64,000 nt of DNA. It comes from Molanna angustata (Eukaryota; Arthropoda; Insecta; Trichoptera; Molannidae). Positions 1 to 12,441 of this stretch are shown here, in pieces (within the stretch, counting starts at the first letter, position 1; every line of letters starts with the position of its first letter). Location of the stretch: contig OY754964.1 in the NCBI GenBank assembly GCA_963576475.1, positions 5,880,149-5,944,148 of the forward strand. The letters run 5' to 3'. Under the pieces are notes generated by a model that ran no database searches, was not told the DNA's origin, and saw nothing but the letters and a program-made list of their open reading frames with translations. The translations under genes and the position numbers were made by a program.

Positions 1-104
1 TGAAAATAATCGAATGAGTACTTTAGTCTATAATCGATAAAGTAGAAAAAACACGCAGTACATACACACAGCACACACACATATATATTCATTGTGATGT
101 AACT

Positions 105-222
105 TTCAGAATACAATCTCAGCATGATACTTGTTAATTCTGCAATAAAAAAAATACCCTCAAAAATTGCGAATTCATAACTCCTCACTATATCCCTCCG
201 GGGTAGTGAGGACTACATTATA
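105..222. repeat. dispersed repeat R-C with terminal hairpin, copy 1
   Basis: About 110 bp starting 'caatctcagcatga' are closely matched at 42945-43045, including 'attgcgaattcat' and 'gtagtgagg'. The end folds into a stem CCTCACTA / TAGTGAGG around a C-rich loop (about 182-210). Only two copies are seen in the window, so the family and orientation are unknown. It may be a MITE or a LINE 3' UTR. Confidence 0.5.
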
Positions 223-634
223 CTTCTTGTATTTTAAAGAATTTCCAAGGCGAACGTATTGTTTCTTTTCATCATTAACAATTTATATCGTTACAACGTC
301 ACCTTTCTTTATTTTCGTAATTTTGTGACGTTGTTGTGTTCAGTTCATTTTTCACGCGATTTCTACCTGGTTTATTTTGTCAAAACTACGCCTTCGATAT
401 CCGTATCGATTTTACAAAAATAACCGATGGAATGAGGTATTGACCGAGACAGAATGTTTAAAGTTAACATGATTTTATGTGTTAACATTTTGTACATTTT
501 TTTTTACAAACTTGATTAAGGAAGGAACAGCTATCTGAAATGAACTGTGTTCAGTAGTTATCATGACAACATGTCGAAATGATGACAAGAATCATTAAAG
601 CCTATTATTGTGTGAGACAATATGGTAGACTTGT

Positions 635-775
635 TGCCCGTATGCCATCTTCTTCTTCTTCTTTAGCAGCCTTCTCTCCACTGCTGCAGATAGGCCTCTT
701 CCCTTTCCTTCCGCCTTTGTTTGATGCCATCTGCATATATTTTCCGCGCCTTCATGATATCATTAGTCCATCTTT
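635..775 (-). mobile_element. RTE-type LINE, 3' end of RT ORF with (GAA)n tail
   Basis: The minus strand reads RWTNDIMKARK, then REEAYLQQWREGC and a stop, followed by a run of GAA triplets (about 650-665 on the plus strand). This 'RW-DDI ... EEAY-QQWR-G-stop' pattern is the extreme C-terminus of RTE-clade polyproteins. It matches the better copy at 9391-9609, including the same GAA tail, so the two look like one family. Only the last 40 or so residues remain. The segment is a dead 5'-truncated insertion with no promoter or endonuclease. Confidence 0.65.
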
Positions 776-874
776 TTTGGGGTGCGTTTGCGATAAGTAC
801 AATTTTTTTCAATGTGTTTTTTATTTTGTATTTATTTTCTAAGGTACCAAATATTGTACCGGATTAACTTTAGA

Positions 875-962
875 GACTTCTCTTAGTTGGAAATTGTCTT
901 ATGATTATAAACCCGCCTTTATGCACTTGCTGTACACATGAAGTATAAATAAATATTTTTTT
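875..962 (+). repeat. SINE-tail repeat
   Basis: The sequence resembles the shared tail 'ttggaa-nnn-ttgcca...ggcaataaacccgcc', here as 'ttggaaattgtcttatg' followed by 'ataaacccgccttt' and a TAAATAA-rich end. The same tail follows the tRNA-like head at 36274 and recurs at about 1245, 42680, 42783 and 44975. I interpret it as a 5'-truncated SINE copy. Confidence 0.45.
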
Positions 963-1019
963 TCTCTAAGGCTTTTCACTCAAAAAGGATGTTGCAGCCG
1001 TTACTAATCATAAATATTT

Positions 1020-1130
1020 ATTTATTTATTTTTTGTATTGCTTCTTCGGCAACTAATGGGTACTATTTCAATAAATTAATCTAACTAGCACCAAATAGCA
1101 GGTTGCCACGTATTTATACATACTTATTAT
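1020..1130. repeat. low-copy dispersed repeat (TTTA-rich edge, 'cttcggcaac')
   Basis: Shares order and words with 44040-44230: a TTTATTTATTT edge, then 'ttc-cggcaac', then 'caccaaatagcaggttgcca' here versus 'acccaataacaagttgtca' there. The alignment was made by eye and is loose. It may be the 3' end of an old LINE in reverse orientation. Confidence 0.3.
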
Positions 1131-1189
1131 CTTGCACCATATAGAAGTAACGAGTTTATTTCTGAATGGTAATTTGTTTGGTAACTAAT

Positions 1190-1310
1190 CAGTGTTACCA
1201 GCTCAGAGAGAAGTACTTATTATTTGCGTGAGATATATTTTGTTAGTTGGAATAAATTGCCATACGGTAATAAACTCGCCATTGCGAAGGATGCAAGGAA
1301 GTGTTACTAA
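1190..1310 (+). repeat. SINE body and tail
   Basis: Contains 'attgccatacggtaataaa' followed by 'ctcgccattgcga', the tail motif of the tRNA-headed SINE at 36274, preceded by body sequence like that SINE's (gtgagatatattttg). The tRNA head is missing. Confidence 0.45.
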
Positions 1311-1969
1311 TTATTATTAAGAATAATTTTAAAGATTAAAGTTATCTATAACCCGCCTTCAAAATGAATACATGGTTCCAGAGTTTCTCTGTTTTTATTT
1401 TGATTTTATGAAAAGGGATGTGTCGTAACTCGTAACTATAATTTGTATTTCAGAAATAAACTCATAAATTTTGTATCCTTTTATCAAAGATATGTTTATG
1501 ATTTCAGACGTCAATATGACATACAATTTAATCGATAAATTAATATTTTATAGTGAAGTATGTCGAGCTGACGGGTATACTTTTTTTTAAATATTTGTTT
1601 TAAAATTTCAATTAGTCATTTTTGTTCGGCTCGCTGAGCATCCTTCATTAAGCTATATTGATTAAAAGCACACATTTCATTCTGTCGGTATTATAGGTAC
1701 CTATATTTGTTCGAGCGAAGGGTAACGTAGCGCGGCGAGCTTTTCACGTTTAACGCCGAGTTAAATAATAATATTTGAATGTGATTTTCTCCGATTCCGG
1801 TCAAATGTTTGTACGGTATTTCCTTTGGAACTCATAATTTACCCATTTCTTTTGACAGTTCGTGATTGTGAACGATATTTAACCGTTCGTATTGAAAGAG
1901 GTATTTGATTAAATTTTTGTCCAAATGTAATTATTAATAGTATGGTAAATATTTACATCACATCTTAGA
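1311..1969. other. no feature recognised
   Basis: AT-rich sequence with short ORFs only. I see no domain, repeat partner or RNA gene. Confidence 0.5.
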
Positions 1970-2235
1970 GTTCTTCTTTAATCCACTCCTGAAATGAAGC
2001 CTCGTCTATTTGTATCCATATAATCTTGTCCTGTACTGTCTGAATTCAGGGCGTGTATTCCAATGTTCTGTTGGTGTCTTAAATAAATATCATCCTTCCA
2101 CCTCAGCTGTGGTCGCCCAACACCTCTCTTTGTCGTGCGAGGATTGTCTTTGTTCACTCAGCGTCCAACTTCTGGCTACGTGTCCAGTGTCCAGCCCATT
2201 TCAGAGTCGGATTATATCAATTACTATTGATCTTT
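1970..2235 (-). mobile_element. RTE-type LINE 3' fragment, frameshifted
   Basis: Reading the minus strand across frames gives LKWAGH, then TTKRGVGRPQLRWKDDI, then QDKIIWIQIDEASFQEWIKEEL. This is the order seen in the C-terminal region of RTE polyproteins (KWAGH, RG-GRP--RW-DD, W--LEEA--QEW). At least two frameshifts separate the blocks, so this is an old dead copy. The open frame visible on the plus strand here is antisense noise. The clade is known-family recognition; the frame joins are my inference. Confidence 0.55.
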
Positions 2236-2239
2236 CTTC

Positions 2240-5200
2240 TTTAGTTCATAAATGTTGTATTAAAAAATAATGAAGATACCTACATAAATCACAATTCAAT
2301 GCTTAAGTATTTCTCAATTTTTTAATTTTACTGTAAAAGTAATGTATGTCAAACATCAAAATATACAATAAAAAAACAAGTAGACGCATTACAAGGATTG
2401 CTATTTACAAGAAATAGAAAAAAAATAATTTGGATATATTTTTCCTATTCCACAAAAATCTTAAATTTGTTAGTGGGTAGATTATTTTTCTTTGCAATGT
2501 TAATTATGTTTGAAATCGATTCAAAGAATTTACAGGTGGACGGTGAGAATTATTGTCAGTCAAATCTGACTATTTCAATTAAATTCCATCGTTCCCGCCG
2601 CCAGTTTATCGAAGGATCGTAACGATGTATTTGCTAGGGTTTTTTGTGTGGCTGACAATGAAAAATGGACGTATTTATTATTCACTGTTGTTTATTTTTC
2701 ACCTACATCATAAATTTCAATATTATTTTACTTATGCTATGCAATAAAAGTTGATTTGTTGTGATTTTATATTTTAAGGAAGCGAGTTTTTTATATTTTC
2801 TCATTTGTTTTCCTCATATTTACAAAGAAAAATACATTATTCATTTATTTATTAATTGGTTTTGATTTCACTTTGCAATAGCGTAGGTAAGTTTATTTTT
2901 AAACAAATATAATTGATACAAAATTGTCTTCAATATTAACAAAATTCACATGAAAATAACGAGATTAAATGCCTTAATTTATATTTTTATATGTGTTCTG
3001 TCGTGAAACCCTGAAACGTGGAATTATAATACTCACTATCGTCGAACAAATTTCTTCTAATATTAAAGGTTCTTGAATGCCGGGAGATTGTCTTAGGTAC
3101 GTAATAGCGAATCGGTTCGTTTAGTTCGGGACAATCGATAATTGAATTAATGATTTTATATATAGAGCATTATTTGATTTTACTTCGACCACATATTACT
3201 TGATAAAATTTGCAATCACTTCATTAATCGATTAACATACTCAATACTGTATCACTCCGTATAGCAAATAGACGTACCCGCTCACAAAATTTATTCCACA
3301 TACCAGTATGCTACACTAATTACAGATAATTTTCACCTATGTTTAAAATTCAGTGAGATAATAATACACATTTCAAACACACAGATATTTTTCATGACAC
3401 TCTACAATATTATCAAAACAGATAAATGTTATTAAACCCTAATACACAATCCAACAATCCCCTCTTCATTCACTAACGATCCTTCCTCTTTATCCTGAAA
3501 CATATTCGTTAACTTTATATGTGTATTTTTTTTAAATATCTTTTTTTTTATTTGGTTTTATCGTGTATTATTTTATGATTTTTCAACTGTGTTACTTATT
3601 GTTGAATAATTTTTAATTTAAGCATTTTTGGCTCACCTTTCATTGTAATAATGAAATGTAAAATACATCGTTTAAAGCTGTAGCTTTCTGAGATGAAATA
3701 AATACATAAATAAATCCTATATTCTCGGAAGTAAAGTATTTTGAATGTTTTCCAGTCAAAACTGTATGGTTTGATGGATTTGTCTTTCCGTTGAATGGTA
3801 AACTAGGGCAGCTCATAAAAGCTCATTTTACCCAGTAATAAAGTAATTTAACAAATTTAAAGTGTATCGAGAAATTCTACGCTGTTTGATGGTTCAGGAT
3901 TGTAACAGGGTGTTGCAAGCTTATTTATGTGTTTCTCTACCAAACAATGTTACTTATTTACGAATTTATTGCTTTCTGCAATCAATTATACACAGTCGAC
4001 ATCAAAAGATAATTCATTGCTCTTAATTGGAACACTTATATCTAAGCATCGCATCTTACTGTTACGAGCTTTTTAAGAAGTGTGAGGTTTTTGCGCTGTA
4101 ATTTTTCATTTCTGCTGTGGCCAGTTATTCAAAACACCGAACATCTGTTTAGGGCATTAAAAAATGGTGATTCGTGATATTGTATTTCTTGAATTATGTA
4201 ATTTAATATTGAAAATTGTAATTTAATTGTAATTGCAATGATCTTCTTGTATTTTCAGGTTAGTCAAAATTTATTTATTGCTTTGGTTAGATCACGTATG
4301 TTATGGCAGACCGCTAACCGATTAGGGAAGCAGTAAATATTGACTCAATGGGCCGGAAGAGTGTAGCTTATCCTAAATTGAAATGGATGTGATCGATTGT
4401 GAGGTTGCTGGTATCCGGATTCCGAGGGTGATAAAATGGAAGAATGATGCCACAGATTGTTGCGACGGACCTTTCCAGCTAAGAATCAGAAGCTCAGAAC
4501 GCTTTGCAATAATCCATATTTCGTCAGTTTCATTAATCAGCCTTGCAAAAGCGTTCAACACTTTTATTTTTTGTACATTAAGCTGATACTTAGTTAAACC
4601 AGCATAGTTAAATAAAATAAAATAAAAAATAAAATTGCAATAATTCAGCCTCGATAAATGATGCTTTAATTGGCGTTATGCTTCTAGTCAAGAAGTATTT
4701 GCGTAGGTTATCATAGATCTTATGTTACTAATGGTGCTTACCTTCAATGTTTTCTACTGATTTTATCACTGGCCTGTAATACGAGTCATTCCAGTTCTAC
4801 TGTTTTCCTCCAGATTTTAGAAAAGTATCGTTTTATGTAAGACTACAAGCAGAAGGGGATGGTTGAGGAAGAACAGCGTTAAAAGAGTGTTATGTGTGAC
4901 CTATCTAGACGGACCTTGCGTTGTTTATTAGGGAGTAAAAATAGTTGGCCTTAAATGTCATTCTCTGTCGGGTCTGAAACGGCGAAGTTGCAGCGTTAGG
5001 TAAACGTATGGATATTGTTTAAGTGCACTTGGCAGACGTGTCATAATACATACATATGTATATGTAGATATAATGTGCCGCAGCACATGTGTATGGCTTC
5101 TCTCCATCTCTGTGTCTGGCTCAGTGGAGTAAGGACCCTCGGGTGTGGGTCAAAGTTTAAATGGAAAATGTTATGTCGTGTATGGCTGTGCATTTATGTA

Positions 5201-5670
5201 TGTATATCCGACTCGGAGCTGCTTCGTAAGCATCTTTTCATTTTATGCATGTGATATTTATTTCCCTAAGGTGGACGCGACCGCCATTTTCATCATATCA
5301 AAACATTTTTTGCTCTTACTTGACAGTACATGGTTAAGTGTCTGTAGTCGTACATACGTTTCCGAAAGTTAAAAAAAAATACACAAACAAAATGCCGTTT
5401 AATTTGCACTATACATAATTTATCAAGACGATACAAGTATAATGGAATTCTACACCATAAATACCGTCAGTATTGACAAAAAATATTAGGCACTGAACAC
5501 TGAATATAATAACTTTGAAGTTGAAAATATGACAAGACATAAATTTGTTTATTTAATAGACGAAATTTGATAACATTGTTCTTTTTTGGGAGATTTTTTT
5601 TTTCAATTAACTTCCGCTTCCGCTTCGTGGATCGTCGAATTGACTTTTGTAACTGACTTTTGATAATTCT
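2240..5670. other. 3.4 kb without a recognised gene
   Basis: AT-rich. A TAG|GTAAGTTTATT donor-like site lies at 2887, and a polypyrimidine tract plus CAG|GTTAGT lies at 4257. Paired ORFs of about 65 codons on both strands at 4373-4586 resemble nothing I know. No repeat partner was found inside the window. Confidence 0.5.
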
Positions 5671-5674
5671 TTTT

Positions 5675-6720
5675 ATTTAATGAGATTGTAATGGATTAGG
5701 CGAGAAATGGATCCCAACCAATATATTGTGTTCAATACATGCAATGGTTTTTCTTTTTATATAATGTGATAGTAATGGATTAGGCGAGAAATGGATCCCA
5801 ACCAATATATTGTGTTCAATACATGCAATGGTTTTTCTTTTTATATAATGTGATAGTAATGGATTAGGCGAGAAATGGATCCCAACCAATATATTGTGTT
5901 CAATACATGCAATGGTTTTTCTTTTTATATAATGTGATAGTAATGGATTAGGCGAGAAATGGATCCCAACCAATATATTGTGTTCAATACATGCAATGGT
6001 TTTCCTTTTTATATAATGTGATAGTAATGGATTAGGCGAGAAATGGATCCCAACCAATATATTGTGTTCAATACATGCAATGGTTTTCCTTTTTATATTT
6101 ATTTATTTTTATTTATTTTATTTAACAGTTTGATATAATGGGATAGTAATGGATTAGGCGAGAAATGGATATCAACCAATATATTGTGTTCAATAAGTGC
6201 GATGGTTTTCATTTTTATATAATGTGATAGTAATGGATTAGGCGAGAAATGGATATCAACCAATATATTGTGTTCAATAAGTGCGATGGTTTTCCTTTTT
6301 ATATAATGTGATAGTAATGGATTAAGCGAGAAATGGATATCAACCAATATTTTGTGTTCAATAAGTGCGATGGTTTTCCTTTTTATATAATGTGATAGTA
6401 ATGGATTAGACGAGAAATGGATATCAACCAATATATTGTGTTCAATAAGTGCGATGGTTTTCCTTTTTATATAATGTGATAGTAATGGATTAAGCGAGAA
6501 ATGGATATCAACCAATATTTTGTGTTCAGTAAGTGCGATGGTTTTCCTTTTTATATAATGTGATAGTAATGGATTAGGCGAGAAATGGATATCAACCAAT
6601 ATATTGTGTTCAATAAGTGCGATGGTTTTCCTTTTTATATAATGTGATAGTAATGGTTAAGGCGAGAAATGGATCCCAACCAATATATTGTGTTCAATAC
6701 ATGCAATGGTTTTCCTTTTT
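5675..6720. repeat. 84-bp minisatellite, 12 units in two subtypes
   Basis: Twelve units begin 'atggattaggcgag' (variants aagcgag, agacgag) at 5691, 5775, 5859, 5943, 6027, then 6149, 6233, 6317, 6401, 6485, 6569 and 6653. Subtype A has 'atggatcccaacc' and 'acatgcaatgg'; subtype B has 'atggatatcaacc' and 'aagtgcgatgg'. The order is A x5, a 38-bp TTTA-rich interruption near 6097-6135, B x6, then A x1. Because 84 is divisible by three, the minus strand stays open (126 and 166 codons of a 28-residue repeat). That needs no selection, so I do not call a gene. Confidence 0.9.
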
Positions 6721-8830
6721 TTAAATTTTTATTAAGTTATTTAGTTTTGCATTTTCGAATTAGTCGTTTATTAGTAGTTCACATCCTCCATCTACACAAG
6801 CTAATAAGCTTTAAGAGGGAGGTAATATTGTAAAATATATAATATATAAACTTTGTATGTTCGTATATTTTGCTATGGTTTGAATAAAAAAATAGTATCA
6901 ATGATATTTTTGTCATTATTTTTATCCTGTAATTATGAATTTATACAAAAAAATTAAAGTCATATAAAATAAGAACGCTATTTTAAATGCTTTTCAATGA
7001 TATAATGCGGTTAGAATTAGTCAAAGTATCAAAATTAAGTTTTACATTAATTTATTTTATTCCGTCGAGTTTTGGTGTAATTCAATCCGGGGAAATTAAA
7101 CTCTCACCATTTTGGAATTAAAACACTATGATAGATCTAAGCGTGACTGAAAAATTGCCTTATGAATATTCCGTCCGCTTATATTTCTAGATCTTGGTTA
7201 CACGACCACTCTCTCAATTTTCACGAAATTGTGGATCTCTCGTTATTGTGCTATTTGTGTCATTCGAGTCGGCGCCTTTTTATCACTCTGTCGCTAAGTG
7301 GCGCTAAGGATATAATTTCCATATTCCTCCTGGTCTCCTCTGATTATTTGGGCCGGGCGCTCAGTTTAATTAGAGCGCCTCGGGGTCTAGCGTTGATTTA
7401 TCTCGTTCTTTTCAAAAAAATGTCGACCGTTTAGCTTTCTTTTCTCCCAACGGATGATTAAACGGTACATTTAATACCACCTGCCTCCCCACTGCCCCCC
7501 CACCTCGGTGTGACATCTTAACCATGACTGTCGTAATAATAAACAAGGCTGTTTGTATTATGATTTTCTATTTTTGTTTATCCAAATTTAAACAATGTCG
7601 CATCAGCTTAAAAATACACTAAACATTCAGTTGGTAAATAAATATTTACTTCCTTATGTACTATTTGCGGCTTGAGTGTAGGTAATGCGAATTGTAGTCA
7701 GCCCGCAATTAGTAAACGAGACTTAAGATGTATACAATACATACAATTTTGTGTTCTTTTTGTAATAAATATTTTTTTGTAGATAATAACCCTTTTACAA
7801 TGTTTCTATGATACTTTCTGGTTGCAACACCAGAACGAGGTCCAAAAACAAGTAGTGTAATTGTTTACACTACTTCTTTATAGAATAAAGATGATGTTAG
7901 AATTTTTATATTTATATAATAAAAAATATGAAGTCGATACATTGATTAAAAGTGCCATTTGTGTTTTAATGTCAACATTTTCTAGAATAATAAAATCAAA
8001 ACTTGAAACCGAGATTGTTATTTGAATCTTTATTAATAAAATAAATAAACTGTGTTTTCACGAATTGAAGAGTTAGGTGCATTTGTATCTAAGACAGGCT
8101 GTCGATTTCAGACTTTTCTTCACCGCAGACTTGTTTAAATTGGTTTTGGATATTTACCAATTGATTGATTGCCTACGGACCAATCACTCACAAAATAGTA
8201 TTTAATTTCAAATTTTAGTTTTAAGTCTCAATCCAATTGGGTTTACGACTGGTCCAGTCCTTATAATTATCTCCACGTTTTTCTCTAAACTCACACTGAG
8301 AAAAAATACTGATTTACAAACCATCTTTAAAAATGAAAAAGGGCAATTCTGGTTCAATATCAATATCCTTTATTTCAGTGCAGGAGTAAGTGGCCTCTTC
8401 CAAGTGAGTCCACGATACTTGCACACATGAGAGAGATGAAACACCATAAATCATTCTGAATACTCACAAGTATTTTATTTTTCCGTTTGCCATGCAAATA
8501 TTCCGCCTGTACCGTCCGAACATACATACATATATGTATATGAATATTTCTATTTTCACATTTTGCAAATAGCCCATTTTCCGATTCGTTTTATTTGACG
8601 TTGCCGCGCTGAGTGCTGTTCCTCGGGTTTCTGCTTTTTACTTTTGCCTCAAAAACTGTTTGGTTTTTAGAACTATGCACTCGATTTTCTTTGATATTTA
8701 TTATAGTGTATATAGATAGTTATCGGTAATTTGCCCAGCAAAAAAATGTTTAGCGCGTCCTGCGTGATCTTTCAAGATATTTGCCGAAAATTCTACCGTG
8801 ATAAAGTCATAGATAACATATTGTTGGATC
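6721..8830. other. mostly featureless; GC-richer islet at 7160-7440
   Basis: AT-rich except 7160-7440, which lacks visible repeat partners and contains the inverted repeat GGCGCTC-agtttaatta-GAGCGCC (about 7347-7371). It has a 90-codon open frame without a recognisable domain. A conserved non-coding element is possible but unproven. Confidence 0.4.
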
Positions 8831-8840
8831 TTATATTTGC

Positions 8841-9269
8841 AGAATAAATGCAGTTGAAATGAGATCGCTTAGAAGAATTTGTAACAGAACGATGTATGAT
8901 AGAGTTCGGAATGAAGATACAAGGAAAGAATGTAAGATAAAGAAAGATGTAATTAACAGAATGAAAGTTAACACATTGAGATGGTTTGGCCACTTGGGGA
9001 GAATGAACGAAGAACGCCTGACGAAGAAAATATATAAAGCTGACAGGAACGGAATAAGAGGTCGCGGGCGCCCAAGAAAAGGATGGCACGACCATGTAAA
9101 CGATATTTTGAAAGATGGAAATGTAAGAAGCATGAACAACAGACGAACATGTATAAGACGATGTATGAATGTTGATGAGGCGATGAATGTGTGTCAAGAT
9201 AGAAGAATGTGGCGTTCGGTTCTCTCTGCCTACCCCGTGAGGGACATGGCGTGATGGTATGTATGTATG
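8841..9269 (+). mobile_element. 5'-truncated LINE (GTAT-tailed family), copy 1 with TSD
   Basis: The plus strand encodes the C-terminal part of a non-LTR polyprotein: NAVEMRSLRRIC, then LRWFGHLGRMNEERLTKKIY, then GRGRPRKGWHDHVNDIL, ending YPVRDMA-stop. The stop is followed almost directly by a (GTAT)n tail. A 9-bp target-site duplication TATATTTGC flanks it (8832-8840 and 9270-9278). The RW-GH and GRGRP-K-W motifs are typical of the region after the RT fingers/palm in RTE and related insect LINEs. No endonuclease or RT catalytic core is present. It belongs with the copies at 12044, 21890, 45330 and 57285. Confidence 0.8.
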
Positions 9270-9390
9270 TATATTTGCCACAGTCCTAGGTAACTAAATA
9301 CTAACTCCTAATTTCACTGGAGTATTTAATATTCTTAATTTAGCATTTGCGATGCGGAGACATCACTTAGCTAAACTTAAGGTCGATGGC

Positions 9391-9609
9391 CAGACAGGGT
9401 ACGGACAGATGGGCACCCAGAATTCTAAATTGGAGACCATGGGATATGAAAAGGGGAATAGGCCGGCCCCAGAAAAGGTGGGCCGATGATATTGTTCCTG
9501 TCGCTGGAAGCGGATGGGTTCGAAAAGCCCAGAAAAAAGACGAGTGGAAGCTATTAGAAGAGGCCTACATCCAGCAGTGGAGAGATGGCTGAGAAAGAAG
9601 AAGAAGAAG
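9391..9609 (+). mobile_element. RTE-type LINE 3' end with (GAA)n tail and 12-bp TSD
   Basis: The plus strand reads RWAPRILNWRPW, then GIGRPQKRWADDIVPVAGS, then EEAYIQQWRDG-stop, with a GAA-repeat tail. This order is the RTE-clade C-terminus. The insertion is bracketed by a 12-bp direct repeat AAGGTCGATGGC (9379-9390 and 9610-9621), which fixes its borders at 219 bp. It is a severe 5' truncation. The same family lies at 635-775 in the opposite orientation. Confidence 0.85.
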
Positions 9610-9621
9610 AAGGTCGATGGC

Positions 9622-12031
9622 GGAGCGTTTCACATTATTGCGTATGAAGAAAAGAGATAGATAGTTTTTTTATGGTTTTAGACTGAGGTTTAAAATGTTT
9701 TTTGTCATAAACACACAAACATATGTAACCAAGATCACACAGCTCGATGTCGCGATTTTTCAAAAATTCCAGCGAATTTTCGGCATCTCGTATAATTCGT
9801 TGAATAATCTGTTTGGTATTTGATTTGACAAAATTACCAAATACATATTTGACGAAGTCCCTAAAATCATCATCCATCGAAAACATTTCGTATATTTTAG
9901 TATTAAACCACTGGTATAGCAAATGTTAGTTTACACAAACGCGCATGCGCCGAGTATTTAGATGTCTCTGCAATGCAATTCTCATACAAAAAACTTCGTA
10001 GCGTCCACCAGTTAGGAAGCCACATGATCTCTGATGACTGTTATCTCTGAAAGACACCACTACTCAGGGTCCATATTATCTAATCGTTGTTACCTGTTGT
10101 GGTATCCTTTTACAGAAAAAAATCAGCCTTTATACTGACTAGTCTGGCCTACACAAAATGACGTACGTCTAGCAGGCTTACTCTATTATACTTTGACCAC
10201 CCTATTGTAATAATATACTGTTGATTTATTTTTCCTTTCAATCATTACTTGGTGTCTTTAGCTTGTGTGAAAAGGTGGTTATATCCCCAACTTTGTTTTT
10301 GATTGGTGATAATTACATAGGTCGAGGCAATTCGAATTGTTTGACACAATAGCAAATAGTTCCTTCATTGACTTGACGTGTTACTGACACACGTCATGAG
10401 CTTTCCTTCTTTTTGACCGATATCGTCTCTTCGTTGTGTGGTAGTTACGTTGTCGCCCACCGCATACTTGTTTTTAAACAAACGTTTCGAATATTTTATT
10501 TATTTTTCGTAAAGTTCAACGAGCGCTTTTCAACAACTGGTTGTCTATTGACATTTAATTCACGTGGTGACTTTTGGTTTAATACAGCCAAGCAATTCCA
10601 CGTTGCTTCAGTGAATGCCACGCGCGCTTCGGAATGCGAGATCACCAGGGCCGGTTCCACCGTAGTTACAAATGATGAGGAAAATATCATAAGTATAAAA
10701 CACTATGTTTAAATTTTATTATGACTATGACCTATGCGACTGAAGCTAGATCGGATACTGCAAGAACAAATTAATACCCTTCTCTGGATGACGGAGATGA
10801 AAACTCTGCACTCCATTGTAGAGGTTGATATTATGAACCGAATACACAGAAATAAGGAGTCCTGCGACGTTCATAAAATTATCAGATGGTACTGGAGCCA
10901 GAGATTTCAAGAATGCCACCCAAAAATGTCTCTTAACCAATACATTTTGGCAATCAACCACGAGGAAGACCACTTATGTGATAGAAGGATATCTGGAACT
11001 CGGCTCGGTGAAAAGGCAAGGTTTTCAACCTAAAACAAGTCGAAGAATATAAAATTTGCAATTAAAAATATTTCGAATTTGATTTAAATCGTTGCTGAAT
11101 TACAAATTTTTAATTCAACAGCGAGACAAGTAATATAATATTGATGACCGATTTTCAAGGGAATGTGGGGCGCCTTTATAATTTAGTGCGCCGGGCGTTA
11201 AAAGCTCTAGATCCTGTCCTGGCGAGAGGGTCGGGACGGACTGTAAGAAGGAGGGCTGGGATGGTGAGGGTGGGTGTCATGTGCTGAATTGACGCAGCAC
11301 AATCCCAACTGCATTCATAAATCTGAAAGGTTCCTACTTTTCACCCTTTAAAACTGCAATGCACGGAAGCGTTTCTTTGAAAGGAAAAATTACCTCGAGG
11401 GTAACGGTATGATGTACCTATTTTTATACATATAATACACCTAGATGGAGAACTTCTCAACTGTTCCTTCAATCGATGTAGTGAGGTGAGCCTTTTTTTC
11501 TGATCATTTTCTACTCTCCGGTCAACAAAAAAGTGTTTGAAAATTTTTAAATTTCAGGTATTTTTCTTTTCTTCGTTGGAAAAAAAATGTAAAATCATTA
11601 TTTTATTCATAAACAACCCTAGAAACCAGATGATCAAACACGTCTGTTGTTTGGCAGATTCATTTATTTAATTGATATTGCGTGATCCAGACTCATTCTT
11701 CGTTGATAGAGCATTCCTTTAAGATAATTCTTGAATATTTTGCTGAGCCAATTCACATAAAGCCTGAACAATCATATACTATTAATCATGTGCTGAGAAA
11801 ACATGTTGTAAAATTTTTCCCTCCACAGCTATGGAATAGTGGAGATTCATGATCACAAATTTTTAAGCCCAAACTATTAGTCCGATCGACTGCATATGTA
11901 ATTACACCATACTCATGTGTAGATCAATTTCATATTTACATCATATGCTGCATATGCCTAGAACTAGAGTTTTTCAAGTTTCTTCTCTATGATTTCATCA
12001 TTTACGTTGTTTCTTTTAGATTTGATACTTT
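9622..12031. other. 2.4 kb without a recognised gene
   Basis: Holds unplaced ORFs at 9635-9922 (-), 10413-10712 (+) and 10734-11033 (+). The last, 99 codons, is hydrophilic (WYWSQRFQECHPKMSLNQY) and could be transposon debris, but I recognise no family. A GC-richer patch lies at 11160-11330. Confidence 0.4.
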
Positions 12032-12043
12032 CTAGTAGAGGTA

Positions 12044-12441
12044 GAGGCAATAGAACGATGTATGACAGGGTAAGAAATGAGAACATAAGGAAAGAATGTA
12101 AGAAGAAGAAAGATATCATTAATAGAATGAAAGTGAACACACTGAGATGGTTTGGCCACATGGGTAGAATGAATGAGGAACGCCTGACGAAGAAAATATA
12201 CAATGCGGATAGGAATGGATTGAGAGGCCGGGGCCGCCCAAGAAAGGGATGGCACGACCACGTGAACGATATTCTGAAAGACGGAAATGTTAGAAGCATG
12301 TACAATAGACGAACATGTATGAGACGATGCATGAATGTTGACGAGGCGATGAATGTGTGCCAGGATAGAAAGATATGGCGTTCGGTTCTCTCTGCCTACC
12401 CCGTAAGGGACATGGCGTGATGGTATGTATGTATGTATGTA
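12044..12441 (+). mobile_element. 5'-truncated LINE (GTAT-tailed family), copy 2 with 12-bp TSD
   Basis: Close relative of the 8841-9269 copy. The frame reads NRTMYDRVRNENIRKEC, then LRWFGHMGRMNEERLTKKIY, then GRGRPRKGWHDHVNDIL, ending SAYPVRDMA-stop, with a (GTAT)n tail right after the stop. A perfect 12-bp duplication CTAGTAGAGGTA lies at 12032-12043 and 12442-12453. This proves a retrotransposed 398-bp copy whose reverse transcription stopped early. The frame is open throughout, so the insertion looks fairly young. No promoter or catalytic core remains. Confidence 0.88.

Noticed and set aside
4230..4275. Second ratchet-like site TTTTCAG|GTTAGT at 4257, and TAG|GTAAGT at 2887
   Set aside because: GTTAGT is a weak donor, and the 2887 site has a poor pyrimidine tract with an intervening AG. 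Both are below the quality of the 55134 site.
5677..6599. Long minus-strand frames encoding a 28-residue repeat
   Set aside because: The repeat period is 84 bp, a multiple of three, so one stop-free unit gives an open array automatically. There is no start context, no flanking exon and no known family.
8793..9281. 162-codon minus-strand frame opposite the LINE copy
   Set aside because: It is the antisense shadow of the LINE C-terminus. A similar antisense frame appears opposite 12044-12441.
10734..11033. 99-codon hydrophilic frame
   Set aside because: It looks more protein-like than most but matches no motif I know and has no splice or repeat support.
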